Source: Terebella lapidaria
Lineage: Eukaryota > Annelida > Polychaeta > Terebellida > Terebellidae
Assembly (NCBI GenBank): GCA_949152475.1
Contig: OX424563.1
Coordinates: 11,505,001-11,569,000 of the forward strand
Direction of reading: 5' to 3'
DNA length: 64,000 bases
Under the pieces are notes generated by a model. That model saw only the letters and a list, made by a program, of their open reading frames with translations. It did not search any database and was not told the DNA's origin. Made by a program: the position numbers and the translations under genes. Below, piece after piece: positions 40,353 to 52,526 of this stretch (the stretch's first letter is position 1; every line of letters starts with the position of its first letter).

Positions 40353-40500
40353 GTGACCAGGTGGAAACATATCTAGCAGTGTTGAATTTTCATGCTGATT
40401 TAATTAAGGTGGATTGGTGTCGCTTGACTCCACGATGTTTGACAGTTGAAAGGTGTGTCATTGACATCAATCATGCAGCAGGTACTGATATCAAATAGGT
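40353..40500 (+). pseudogene. Exon-like block E2/E3 of U5, broken
   Basis: Same structure as the U3 copy. TGA at 40462-40464 stands where U7 has the Trp codon. Confidence 0.35.
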
Positions 40501-40991
40501 TAATAGGTCCTCGGCACTAGTTAAAAAATTTGGAAAATAATAATATTTCCAGGACTGGTCCTGATATATGCTATATATGAATTATATTTGTTTTTTGTTT
40601 ATTGTTTTATGAGTCTGCAATACTAGAACTACATGTATGTGATCGTTGGTAGAATTTATGTTCCAAACACATGTCAATTTTCTCAGTAAAGCATAAGATT
40701 CCTTGCAGTAATCAAATCAAATACATTTCTCTAATTTTCTCTTTCACATAATTCTTGTATGTTGTCACGGAGTCACACCTCTGGTTACATAAGTCATTCA
40801 CTGTCAGATGTGAAGGGACTTTTCTGTTTACACCACTTTAACAAGTAGGGCGAGAGCTCCTTTAGCTATAGTGACCATGCAGCACCTGAAAACACAGTGA
40901 CATTCATGTCAAGGTCTGTGATGGCCATAATCCGGCAACAATTTGGCTCACAAGTAGCAATAGTGACCATGCAGCACCTGAAAACACAAAA

Positions 40992-41577
40992 AGCTCATAC
41001 ATAATTCCTTTTTCCCAAAAAGGACAACGTCGTTATACGTATATTGTAGTCAAATATAATACAACCTACTTTGTTAAAGATGATTCAGATGCTCCACATA
41101 AATATACAGAAACCGATGTTGTGAATATGGTTAATTTCCTTATTGAGAATATCTTTGTGGAGTCTGGTGGCCGAATGTTTCAGCAGACTATTGGCATTCC
41201 GATGGGTACAAACTGTGCACCATTATTGGCAGACCTGTTTTTATACTCATATGAATCAGATTTCATCCAACATCTACAAAGAGGAGTATCTAAGTTTCAA
41301 ATTAGTAGCTTCAATTTCACTTTCCGATACATAGATGTATTGTCAATAAATAATTGACAAAATTGATAATCACCAGAACGTTTGGTGATTATTTGGATGA
41401 TATATGTCCTAAGGAACTTAAAATTAAAGATACTGCAGACTCCTCTAAGTTTTCCAACTATTTAGACCTAAGGTTGGAGATTGATGAAGATTCTAACCTG
41501 TCATCTAGGTTGTATGACAAACGTGATGATTTCAATTTTTCCATAGTCAATTTCCCTTTTCTAAGCAGCAACATTCC
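40992..41577 (+). pseudogene. Penelope-like reverse transcriptase fragment, first copy
   Basis: It starts mid-protein (FSQKGQRRYTYIVV), runs through a helix-rich stretch and motif B (GIPMGTNCAPLLADLFLYSY). It reaches motif C as RYIDVLSINN, where one of the two catalytic Asp of YIDD has been lost by an in-frame deletion. A TGA and a frame change follow. From about 41382 the next frame gives FGDYLDDICPKELKIKD, YLDLRLEID, then NFPFLSSNIP, where it joins the second copy. It is clearly inactive. Confidence 0.8.
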
Positions 41578-41579
41578 GA

Positions 41580-42367
41580 GGTTGAAGGATATTATTCAAC
41601 AATCAAGAATGGCAAAAGACGATATAAATATCTTGTGGTTAATCACAATTTTGTTAAAGAACACATTGACTGTGCTACTAAATATGATGAACATGATATC
41701 GTTAGTATGCTGGAATTTCTCATTGACAACATATTTGTTGAATTTGGTGGTGTTATTTTCCAACAAACGGTTGGTATCCCTATGGGTACCAATTGTGCAC
41801 CACTGTTAGCGGACTTGTTCCTATACTCATATGAAGCTGAGTTCATACAAAATCTTATGAAACGAGGAGATAAATGATTGGCCAGTTCGTTCAATTTTAC
41901 CTACAGGTATATTGATGATGTCATATCATTGAATAACTATAGATTTAGTGAATGCCTACATCAGATATATCCAGACGAACTGGAAATCAAAGAAACAACT
42001 GATTCTCCAGTGTAAGCTTCTTATCTTGACATTTATCTCGAAATTGACCATAAAGGCAAATTGTGTACGAGGTTATATGACAAACGTGACGATTTTGATT
42101 TTCCCATTATCAACTTTCCTGTCTTGAGCAGTAATATCCCAGCATCACCAGCCTATGGCGTCTACGTGTCCCAGTTAATTCGTTATGCTAGAGCATGTTC
42201 ATCATACCAGGAATTCATAGTTAGAGCACAGGTTCTGACTACCAAATTGCTCAAACAAGGATACCAAATGCCTAGGCTGAGGGACATTCAAGAAGTTTTA
42301 TGGTCGTCACTATGATCTGGTTGAAGGTTACGCCAAGCCTGTCACACATATGATGGAAGATATCATC
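41580..42367 (+). pseudogene. Penelope-like reverse transcriptase fragment, second copy
   Basis: The frame begins near NGKRRYKYLVV, passes motif B (VGIPMGTNCAPLLADL) and keeps motif C intact (YRYIDDVISLNN). It is cut by TGA at 41875-41877 and TAA at 42013-42015, continues through LYDKRDDFDF and YGVYVSQLIRYARA, then shifts frame by one base near 42275 to reach FKKFYGRHYDLVEGYAK and TAG at about 42367. At neither stop is a Cys or selenocysteine expected from the U4 or first-copy relatives, so these are ordinary inactivating changes. Confidence 0.8.
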
Positions 42368-44287
42368 CCATCCTTATAGTTTTGTGCATATATTTCCGTC
42401 TCGATATGCCAGTGTGGATATCACAGCGGGCGTCGCATGCGGGGCAGGAGATGCTCACTATTTCCGGAACACCTGATTTCACCCCTTTATGGCCATATAT
42501 GGGGGTTCATGAAATTCCATTCGAATTTTCTCGCTTTTGCCTGACACTGGACTTTGAGATTGGACTCGGTTTTGTTTGCTCGGATACTATATACTTGGCT
42601 ACTGTTTCCATGTTTATACCTGAAAACATAGTGACATTCATGTCGATGTCTGTGATGGCCATAATCCGGCAACAATTTGCCACGCTGACGTGTTACATCA
42701 GAAGCGATTGGTGCAGTGTCAGTTTTCATGTCCTTGATGTCTGTTATTCTTTATGCTCACGAGATACCAACTGGAACCCAAACTAAAGGAGTACGCGTTT
42801 TATGTCATGGCTCACACCAGCGAACAACAATTTGCTACAGAAGCTGTAACATGTCACACGTACAGGTACAATTGTATGATTGTACAGATAAAAAACAATA
42901 ACTGTATGAAACACAAGACACCACAAGCTAGAGGACCATCAAAAACGTTTGCCATAGCATGAAGACCTAGCTGCTACCTCTGCCAACCATTGAGTGTGTG
43001 TTCTTCTCTCCAGATGTCAGACAATTAGCAACATGTGTATTCACCACCTTATTTTGTCCGCCTGGGCCAATAGAGACCAAAACTTCCCCCTAGACCAACA
43101 CCACGATGAGGACAGTATTCCCCATACGATGACCTTGTAATGGACACTACACCAATTACTCTGTTCACCCCGGCAAATCCCGCGGTATCAAAGGTGCATC
43201 AATATTTCAACAAACTGTAAACTGATGGCGATTGGAAAAAAATAGTCAAGACTTCATAACATTTTCAACGGCCATTATTTCTCAATAAAATGGTGCTATG
43301 GCAAATGAAGGGGATTTTGATATCCCACGCTCCAGTGGAGCAAACTTCCTGTGGATAGAATGTCCGAATTACCTAACGTTGTACACCACCACTAATGTGA
43401 TCTCCCACTCAGGAATTATTTGCTGGACTAGGACATTGTGATATCAATCAGATTGGTGCTGTTCTTCCTGGCACTATCGTGTGAGATGTAACAAAGTCTC
43501 TTCATTTCCGTGTATGACAGCAATTAAGGGATCCCATAACTGTATCAATTCGTCTTCTACACACACATGGCTCATAACCTGTATTGTATACATCACGAAA
43601 CTGTAATAGTGTATTATTTGTGGCAGCTGATGTCTGAGTTAAGGAAATATATGTGGAATCCTTTCATTCATTAACACCTAAATTAACAGCTGCTGTGTAT
43701 TAATTTGAATATCGAGTCACTCCAATTGCACCCTGTGGTAACAGACGTGTTCGTTGAAAACAGCGAATTTGTTTTAAACTTTATAAAACAGACAAATTGA
43801 CACTGGGTCCCGCTGGGTAAAGAGAATTCAATCGGGCAGAGCTGCTTTGTTTGATAACGTCATGTTTGATCATGCGATATCCTGCAGTCGCTCCTGATAG
43901 CGGAGATTGATCAGGCGCCCCCAATCGAATAAAACACTGCTACACTCTTTCGTCTCTAGTTGATGTTTAGCAAGATTAATAGTACATAGACTGGGGAGAA
44001 CATTTTCCGGGAATGAACTGTTCTTTCAAAAGTTAGCATGTTTTGTGGTGTTGATATATGACAGTATTGTGATAATTATCATGATTGATGAGTAATATTA
44101 TATGTAGAATAGTATTTTGTCGTGTTTGAAAATATAATTACAAATAATATGCCTGAACTTTTCTAACTGAAAACTGGATTTTGTTTTTCAGCATTTCTTC
44201 TAAACAGTACACAACACCAACACTAGTATAATGGGCAGGTTTTGTGATGTTTTTTGACACGCTTAGCATGATTTATAGCTTAATGAC

Positions 44288-44306
44288 GGGGGGGGGGGGG
44301 GGGGGG
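44288..44306 (+). repeat. 19-G homopolymer tract in U6
   Basis: Nineteen consecutive G follow taatgac, at the position of the G-quadruplex tract in U3 and U4. It is able to form a G4 but also prone to slippage and sequencing error. Confidence 0.85.
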
Positions 44307-47300
44307 TGTTTCTGGGAAAGAACTGCTGTTTTCGAAGTTATCATGATTTTCTTAGGTTACTCTGTGATATATGACTGTACATGTATTTTGATAATCAGCA
44401 TCATTGATGAGTTATATTATATGTTGAATAGTACTTTTTCATGTTTGATAATGAGAAGAATAATTACAAATTATATACCTGAATCTTTCCGATTGAAAAC
44501 TGGGTGTATTTTGCCAGAATTTCTGGCAGATTCAAATCTAAAACCAATATATTTAGATGTATATTTTTCAATGTTATCATTTAAATGTCAAGAATGTTTG
44601 GCACAGTATATATATTTATCAAAAAAGCTAAAAAAAGAACACGGTGTATTAGTATATGGGCTGAGCATGTGTGCTGAGGAATTTTATCAGCACACTTCAT
44701 GAGAACTGTTGATACCTTTGGCTTCGTAAATTTCTGGAGGGAATATCATCAATAAACATTATTTGGAGCGATGTTTGCATAAAAAGTGTAATTCTGTTAG
44801 TTCAGCCGGATATTTTGGACGATATAAAATGGCTGGATCCCCAACATTTGAATGGAAATGCCACATCGGTCATTTCCCAGATCATAAAATGGCCGCCGCT
44901 GTTACTCTTGAATCATAATGGGGGATGATGATGGAGCAGTCACTACCAATACATGGGTGAGTGAAGTTGTTATCCATCTGCAACTTGGTAGCGTATACTC
45001 AAGACATTTGGAAAATGTATCTTCTTGAGTTATGAAATATGAAATATGTGTCAATTTTAAGTGATGGGATACATTTGTGAGAAATCAACGTGTTTACCAA
45101 TGACCACCCCAGCGTTTCTATGGTGCATTATCATAAAACAACATACATTTCATTTCGATTTAGCATCTTCAACTAATTTGTAGATTGCTATGCCAATTGC
45201 TACACTATGCTAAAATTTGTACAATTCCGAGGAGCATGCACTGAAAAATGTGTGATTGTTTATGATCTGTACATATAATTTTGTACAAGTTTTTCCCCTA
45301 GGCATAATCTTCTTGTTAACATATATATGGCCGACAAGGCAGCTTTCCATGTTGAATCGAAGCTAGATAAAATGTATTTCCGGCAAACCAACAGTTTTTC
45401 TGTAGCAAATCTGGGTTGCTGGCATTTGTACTAGTGTTCAGCTAGTATGACAAATGTGTATTAGTCTTTAATGTGAAGGCTTCCATATACCCTTCAACAG
45501 GTGTTGCCTAGGGATTTTTCTGAAATATTTGGGACAATGTCAGTGTTAGGGTTCATGGTGGCTTGAGTTTGAACACTAATTGGGCTAAATGGCCAGTGAG
45601 ACGTTATTGAAAACTAAACCTAGCTAACGATGAATATCCTCCGACCCCTAACTGCACACAATATAACATCGTCTTGAATGTTCTCCATTTGCCCCACTTT
45701 GTTTCTCCCTGTCAGTTCCCCAAGAATGGCTTGTCCCAGGTCATCCAATTGCTGACAGAATGATTTGTAACCTGTGGGTCCCTCTTCCTTCGTTATCCAT
45801 ACTAATCAAGCGCTTAGATCACATGACCTCGTCCCTAGTGTCTTAGTGGACTTGTCGCAAATATACGACGATGGAAAGTCGCCAGTAAATGGACAATTTC
45901 TCGAGATAATGACCACGATAGAGGAAGCTGGATCAGTCGTATATTGAAGATGTCAGCAGTGGCGTAACAAGCTAACATTCAAGATCCCAGTGTGATGTGT
46001 CTTATCATGACCACCCAGTTCACCCATGTTCTCCATGCCCTCCGATCTATGGGGCGAAACAAGATATTGAGAGGACTGCATTATCTTTCTGCTTGTGTAG
46101 CATCTGATCCTAATCTGTAAGTCAGTTGCACTGATCGCCCAGGGCAGGATTCACGAAACAGCGTAATGGCACAAAGTAAAACACTGGGTTCACGTATTGT
46201 CTCATTTATCAGGGGCTAGTGTCCCCTGGCGCAGCCTGTTGTCATGGGGATTGGATTCTCTCGCTGGATAGTTGTATTTAATGGTGTGTTCACGGTTACA
46301 ACATGAGTTGGTATACATCCTGAAATAATCATGAAGGTTTAGACTGTATATTTTCCTGTTTTTGATTTTGCACTGGCTTCTTTCCAAAGTATATCGAAAT
46401 ATGATTGTCATGAATACACGAATATCATACCAGTACAAATTGAGTCACATGTCTAATTACATTTTTGTAAGTTTTTAATCCCGCTCTGAAATCCTCGTGA
46501 TCTTAGTCACCGTGGTCACACTTCAAACATTCTATGTGATGTTGATATTCCCATGTAAACACTTGAAAAGAATCGTTATTGATGCTAGGTTCTCAGTGCC
46601 AACAGCAAACAGCAAATTATGGACAAATTATGGACTTCGCGTTGTAATGGTGACAGATGAACGGACTAATGAAGCACACATGAGGATCCCCCAAATTTCA
46701 ATCATTTGCTGTTTGTCATACATATTACTTATTGGCCAAATATTATCTCACAAAATTTGTCAAAATATTTAGATCAGAGAGGAAAAATAAATCAATTCAG
46801 TAATTATGGAGATAACACCAAAATAGGTCTGAGGAGCTCGGAAAGTAAACGTGTCGTGAGATGTTAGGCCCAGATACTGGTCTGTCCAGAAGATATTTAG
46901 CTAAGAAGCCCCTGTGTCAGACATAATTTAATGAAACAATGGGTTGAACAATATGGTTGCATCACAGTGTGAATTCAAGATGTGTTTGAATTTTTGCTCG
47001 CATGGTAAAACAGCCTGGTCGAAGAATAAATGACACATGTTACAGTAAATTGCAACATGTCATTCACACCGCATGTATGTACATTTTTGCCTTCACAGTG
47101 GGAAAGAAAGGCAGATGGACGTCGCAGTTGAAAGTGAACTGCCATTAATTATTTTTGCGGAGGAGATTAATTTCTGAAATTGAAGGTTGACATTTTTTCA
47201 TGTCCAATCAGCTTTACAAATGACAGAGCACGGCTGCTGTTGACTGATCCACGATAAAAACTATTAACTTGGGTACGTGTACGTGGTTGCCGTTAGTTAT

Positions 47301-48236
47301 ATGTAGCTAGAAATTCGTTTATTTTTTAGTGTTATGTGGTTTCATAACAATGATGAAACATTCTGTCATTTTTGCTAAAACTGTGGTTGTTTTGATACAT
47401 ATTTTTCAGTTTTAAATGAAAATTTGATTGATGGGCATGGCGTAAAATATACAACAAAATCTCAATAGCCAAACTCGTCATTCAAACATTTATATTTGAA
47501 ATCATGCATGCATTGTGTTGTTCGGCTGCGAACATTGAATAAGTCACTATGGATAGTTCCTATGTCCTCTGAGAACCAGGATTGGGAATTGGTCAGCTTG
47601 TCCACAGATTCAGGATATTGCCAGGGTAAATCACCAATGATCCGGGCCGCAAGTAGCGTCAATCAAATTCATCCAGGAGAAGTGAAGAACTTCAGTTAGT
47701 GTGGAAACTCTCCCATTGTTAAAGAAATCCAGTGGGATATGTGGACACTTGACTGTTGACTCGCTTACGGAAGGGGCTTGGAGGAAGGATGTCGAGTTAG
47801 ATTGGGGTGTTGAGGGATAGTAGCTTTTGACACGTTCATTATATCCACTGTCTAATTAAACAAGAGGATAACTCGGTTACATAGAAGATGTTTATGGAAG
47901 TAGCTTAAGTCAGCGTGTGCGAGAGCGACATAGAACATTTACTATGTACTCCAGGCTGTTTTCGAATTTCAAAATTTCCAATTATCACTGTCGCTTAAAA
48001 TCTAATATATCGCATTAGATACAGTTATTTAGATTAAGGTTCTGTAACATGTACTGCTTGTATTCTGAATATTCTATTCATGAAGGACTGTTCATTATAA
48101 TTTACAAAAATTAACTGTCCCTAGTTGACACCATAAATGTTTCCGTAATGTCCAAATGTAATGCGTGGCTTACCCAAACTGTCACTGTTCATGTCTCCTT
48201 GTGGACATATATGACAGGGACGTTTATCATGCTCAT

Positions 48237-48498
48237 AGACGTATAATCAATGCCCAGTATTAAGTATTCCGAGCAAACAAAACAGGGTCCGTTATCCAAT
48301 CTCATAGTCGGGGACAGAAAGTCATATCAGGCATACGAAGTGAGAGAAAAACAAAAATGACAGTGAAACTCATGAACCCCCAAAAATGGCCATTAGGAGG
48401 TGAAATCAGGTGTTCTGGGAAGAGTGAGCATTTCCTGCCCCACTAGTGGCACCCGTCATGAATTCCCCAAAATTAACATGAAAATAGATCTAGTTGCA
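48237..48498 (-). mobile_element. Antisense Penelope-like 3' fragment in U6
   Basis: Matches the 3' untranslated part of the U4 fragment (gacgtataatcaatgcccag at its plus-strand left end, aaaatagatctagttgca at its right end), with almost no coding sequence left. It interrupts block E1. Flanks share ctcat, a possible short target duplication. Confidence 0.75.
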
Positions 48499-48513
48499 GA
48501 AAATATTTAAGTT

Positions 48514-48541
48514 ACATGTTAGTTTCTTAGAACTAACATGT
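48514..48541. repeat. 11-bp perfect inverted repeat
   Basis: acatgttagtt (48514-48524) and aactaacatgt (48531-48541) with a 6-base loop form a stem directly right of the Penelope-like fragment, in a short stretch absent from the other units. It may be part of the insertion event. Confidence 0.6.
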
Positions 48542-49230
48542 TCTCATGTTTTTCCATCAGGAAAGAAGATTAAGATATTTAACTGTCTATTACAAGTGAT
48601 AGGACATGAAGCAATTGTATGCGAAGGGGGCAGTCTGGGAACATATTCTCTCCCGCTGTCCTTGGACGATAATCTTCCTTTAAGGCCGTCTATCCTAAAC
48701 TGTCCCATTGGTAAATGACATAAGTCTGGGATACAGTCGCATTGCTACTCATCTCGCAAGCATCTTGCAGACGTATGCGTTGTCAAAATTGGTCGGAGTG
48801 CGCAGGAAAACAGACAGCCATTTGGCAATAGTTCAAGGACGACTGAAAAGAATGTCAGAATATAAAGGTCATTTTTTGTGGTGACTGATGGAGATTTGCT
48901 GATCATAAAAGATCAAACGCCACCTGCAACGCAAACTTCCACTGCAAGATTTCCCAGCTAAACTATTTCTCCCCCATTGACGATTAGTCTCGCGGAAGTG
49001 TTCTCTTATCCCCAGGCACATGTAACAAAACAATATTGGAGGCAGTGATGGGGACATTGAAACGTGTATTGGCAGTTACTCAGAGCAATTGTGGCTGCGA
49101 CTAGCCTAGTCCGAAAACTGCGTTATCCGGGGCACGATCCCCAGTGCCAAGAAATAAATCAATCAAATCGAACGTTTATTGGGTGGGCACTGGGCAGATT
49201 GAGTATAAAGAGTGAAGAGCAGGTGAGTAT

Positions 49231-49363
49231 AATTGAATGACAACGTTGAATTTTCATGCTGATTTAATTAAGGTGGACTGGTGTCACATGGCTCCACGAT
49301 GTTTGACATTCGGAAAGTAGGTCAGTGACATCATTCAAGCAGCGGGTACTGGTGTCAAATAGG
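49231..49363 (+). pseudogene. Exon-like block E2/E3 of U6, broken
   Basis: It reads LNFHADLIKV then DWCHMAPRCLTFGK before TAG. In the E3 frame it gives RKVGQ, then TGA at 49326-49328 where U7 has Trp, then HH. Its DNA around cattcggaaagt is closer to U7 than that of other units. Confidence 0.35.
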
Positions 49364-49545
49364 TTACTGCCAAGGTAATTGTTTGACTCATAATTTTCTG
49401 AAAATAAATTGCAAATTGTATATATAGAAAATTTAAACGAAATCATATTTTCAGATTCTGTCCGTTGAATGTTTAACAGGGATGAAATAATATAAACATC
49501 CAATATACATGTATGTGATCTAGAGTACAATTCATATTCCAAACC

Positions 49546-49737
49546 TTGAGTGACCATGTGTTTGTCTTGGATGCAGCACATGAGAAGAAATACAGTGACC
49601 TCTTTGTCAATGTCTACGATGGCCAAATTGCCGCCCTGACGTGTTACATCAGAAGAGATTTGTGCGGTGACAGGTTTCATTTCCTTGATGACATTTATAC
49701 TTCATACTCGCGAGTTAACAACGGATACCAAAACTAG
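49546..49737 (+). pseudogene. U6 version of exon-like block E4 in a longer open frame
   Basis: An open frame across VLDAAHEKKYSDLFVNVYDG and then CYIRRDLCGDRFHFLDD. Alignment with U5 shows a deletion of about 13 bp after gatggcca, so the second half is in another frame than E4 of U2 to U5. The same second-half frame is also open in U3, U4, U5 and U7 (CYIRS-WC-SFHF type). I do not recognise a family; persistence of both frames argues for caution. Confidence 0.2.
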
Positions 49738-50173
49738 AGAAGGGGGACCTGTTCTCCCTCATGTCTCACACTGGCGAACACCAGTTTCCCACAGAAGCTG
49801 TAACATGTCACCTGTAAGGTACAATTGTATGTACAGATAAAAAAAACCCTATTAGCTGTATTTGAGACACAAGACACCACGAGCTGGAGAACCATCAAAA
49901 ATCTTTGCCAGAGCGTGAAGACCTAGCTGCTACCTATGCCAGCCATGGAGTGTTTGATCTCTGCAGATAACTAGCTACATGTACATTACATGTACCACAT
50001 CCGTATTAGTGTGCAGGGACACAACATTCCTACCTTTTTTATACATTATGGGCAAACCAGTGTCCTGACCTGAAATATTTATAAATATCAGTTATTCATT
50101 GGTAACACACAACATGATATAACTGGTGTAATCATTCGTTGGGTGTCTTGTGCTTGAAAAATCTCCGTCTCAG

Positions 50174-50263
50174 GCCATGTCCACATCGCGGACTCTGACA
50201 TTGCAGTGTGCTTGGATGCTGTACAGCTTGCGACATCAATGTCAGGAACCAAGCCTTACATGG
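50174..50263 (+). pseudogene. Exon-like segment of an STK32 (YANK)-type protein kinase activation loop
   Basis: The segment is 90 nt long, preceded by tctccgtctcag (polypyrimidine plus AG acceptor) and followed by gtacgag (GT donor). In the frame set by those junctions it reads (G)HVHIADSDIAVCL, then QLATSMSGTKPYM and a last G, which would give GTKPYM(A/G)PE with a next exon. The STK32 family has GHVHxTDFNIA...GTKPYMAPE at this place. The Mg-binding Asp is kept, but the F of the DFN motif is S and N is D, unusual for a working kinase. I find no neighbouring kinase exons within the window, so it is either one exon of a long-intron gene or a stray duplicate. STK32 identity is from recall of the family, not a search. 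Confidence 0.5.
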
Positions 50264-50921
50264 GTACGAGGGGGCAGAGAGTGGGGAAGGTTATCCTCCA
50301 TGGGGCCTGCATTGATTGTTTACTCTGTAATTGCTCGTGTTCCGTTTGCTCATGTGAAAAAAAAGGTTCGTGCTTGGGTCTTTCTGAAGAAGCTAGCTAG
50401 GTATAGACCCCGCATATGCAATATCTCCACAACCAGGAGATATAACTTTTCAGATAATATCCGATGATAACAGGTGGCATTCTTCTTGCCTGGAATAATG
50501 GCCAGGTCACTCAGAGAAATAATGGATAGTTTTTATGGGTGCTTTGGAGGATTTTTTTCTGGCAGGTTTTGAATGAATCTGGAGATGAAAATGGAATCAA
50601 TGTAAGGGGATAAAACTGGTATGTGTGAGAAGGTTGATGGTGGTAGTCTTGATATAATGGGAGTTATGGATAGGGATCATCTCATCATGTGGGTTTTGGA
50701 CAGGGAGGACGCTGGCTGCCATGGTATACATTATAAATCTGGGTATTCGTGGTGGAGTTTGATCAGCTAACGTATCATATTTATTAGCAGACATGTAATA
50801 AATTAAACTTATCTTTTGCAAGTTTTGGTCGGGAGAACACATTTTTTACTCTGTACATATGATTAGTTCATGTACATATAAATGTTTGGATAGAAACCGC
50901 CCCATGGTTCGATATGTCACG

Positions 50922-51193
50922 AGGTATGGCAAAGATAAAATTAGTTCCAATTGAAGATATGTTGATTATATGTCGACTGGGTGTTGAATAGATTTGATTT
51001 GATTGTGAAATACACAAAACATGTAACAAAGAGTTATGATAACGGAGCAGATCACATAGGTATGGCAAAAATAAAATTAGTTCCAATTGAAGATATGTTG
51101 ATTATATGTCGACTGGGTGTTGAATAGATTTGATTTGATTGTGAAATACACAAAACATGTAACAAAGAGTTATGATAACGGAGCAGATCACAT
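50922..51193 (+). repeat. 136-bp direct tandem duplication
   Basis: aggtatggcaaagataaaat at 50922 recurs at 51058 with one base changed (aaagat to aaaaat), and the remaining sequence through gagcagatcacata is the same in both. Near identity means a very recent duplication or an assembly artefact. Confidence 0.9.
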
Positions 51194-52526
51194 AGCCTAT
51201 GTATTTGCACTGTTCATTCAAATTGCGAAGCTTTTCTGAAATGACTCCGACACCTTGAACATTTTGATGGAGAGAATTCTATGAAAAGAACCTTTGAAGA
51301 ATAGTTATTTATGGAACTTATTTATTGTCTCAAGGACCATGTTTATTGCTAAGAGGTTTAGAGACGGTTAGAAGCCTGCCTAAACTGGGTTGTTATGAAC
51401 GAGTTTGTCTGCTACTTATTCTCCAAGGTCATCTCGTCTACCCTCATTTCTATGCGCACCATATATACATATATGTAAGGTCTTATACGACTTGTTTTCA
51501 TGGGAATTGCAGAAAAAAACGTCCCCACAGACAGCAAGAGCGAGGGTATTGCCTGACTGCTCAGTTAGTCTCAAGAGGTGCTTCTCTCAACGTCATCTTT
51601 ATTGTCCAGGGAAAGAAACAGTTTAAGTGGAACAATCACTGACGAGATTCGCTATGTATTTGTGCTGTAGTTAATTTCGGGCAGAGGTTTCCTATCGAAG
51701 GAGTGGAAAGGATCGTCTCTGCAGAAGTAGGTTGGTGTGGTGTGGGGCTGAGACATTTCCACTACATGTTTAAGGTGGTGACCAATATCAGCTAAATAAA
51801 GTCACTCAGTCCTTGGTCTGAACATGTCTAACAAGTGTCTCCAAGGATAATTCCTTGAAAGCTGCACTTGTTGAGACCAGGAACTGATCCTGGCTTTCTT
51901 AATCTGATCAACAGTTGTAGATGTATTGCCTGCTTGAAGAAACTAATCCCATAAAAGTCCGTGAACGGTTCTTCATTCTGTCAGACAGTCAGAGTATCTC
52001 GGCCTACATGATTTTTCATGCTCCTACCAACTCATTCATGTGATAATAAAATTTGGTTGTTTTCAAATGTTGTATTGCACCAGTCCAGACTTCCTTACAG
52101 ACGATTTAATATAAATGTCAGACACTGCATTAGGCAGAGTCTCATAACTCAGCTGACCACAAGCAATAATTCATGGTTTATGACATGCGAAGCATATGGC
52201 GCCTCATAACGCATATTTACTGCAAATTGTAAAGAAGCAGACAGTCCTGGCATGATACTTTTAGATGATACTATAATACACATAATCAGACATCACAGAG
52301 CCAATATTCCACAAGCTGTTATTGAAAATGTATACACTCGTTCCAAGCTGCGAACTAGGGAAAATTATGAAAAGTTATTTCGTCTCCAGTTCTTATATAC
52401 CCCCTGACACATGATTCGTCTTTTTCGTTGTCCGATATGTTCCTTTTGCATATTTGCAATGTCTTCTGTTTATTTTCACACAGTGTTCTTTTCCTCTGTG
52501 ATACTGTCTGTTTTAAAGGTCGTTTG

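Larger units (their letters stand above)
40989..42617 (+). mobile_element. Penelope-like retroelement insertion with two tandem truncated copies
   Basis: Two reverse transcriptase fragments lie head to tail in sense orientation: 40992-41577, then 41580-42367 with 3' untranslated sequence to about 42617. Flanks share acctgaaaaca(c/t)a at 40976-40988 and 42618-42630, a likely 13-bp target duplication. A 33-bp stretch of unit (agc-atagtgaccatgcagc and on) is also doubled at 40864 and 40956. Tandem, 5'-truncated copies are a known habit of Penelope-like elements. The RT motif B form GIPMGTNCAPLLADL is what I associate with Naiad-type PLEs. No GIY-YIG endonuclease is left, since that lies at the missing N-terminus in Naiads. 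Confidence 0.75.
34859..43052 (+). repeat. Tandem array unit U5
   Basis: About 8.2 kb. Like U1 it has a single copy of the ctgttaacaattaaatgtcaa block and no G-rich tract. Inserted DNA comprises a 127-bp MITE (35371), a 220-bp piece of the 364-bp repeat that replaces roughly 0.8 kb of unit including E1 (39766), and a 1.6-kb Penelope-like insertion (40989). Confidence 0.85.
43053..49990 (+). repeat. Tandem array unit U6
   Basis: About 6.9 kb; the array breaks after it at the ctacatgtacatt junction. It has the U2/U3/U4-type internal structure with the G-rich tract, but part of the first half of the internal duplication is deleted (near 44220). About 0.8 kb found in other units around the equivalent of 21200-21700 is missing after 45444. 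It contains a Penelope-like 3' fragment at 48237. Confidence 0.85.

Noticed and set aside
41875..41877. In-frame TGA in the second RT copy as selenocysteine, since some Naiad elements encode selenoproteins
   Set aside because: The residue at this place is not expected to be Cys, a TAA stop (42013) and a frameshift follow, and no SECIS-like element was sought or seen. Ordinary decay is simpler.
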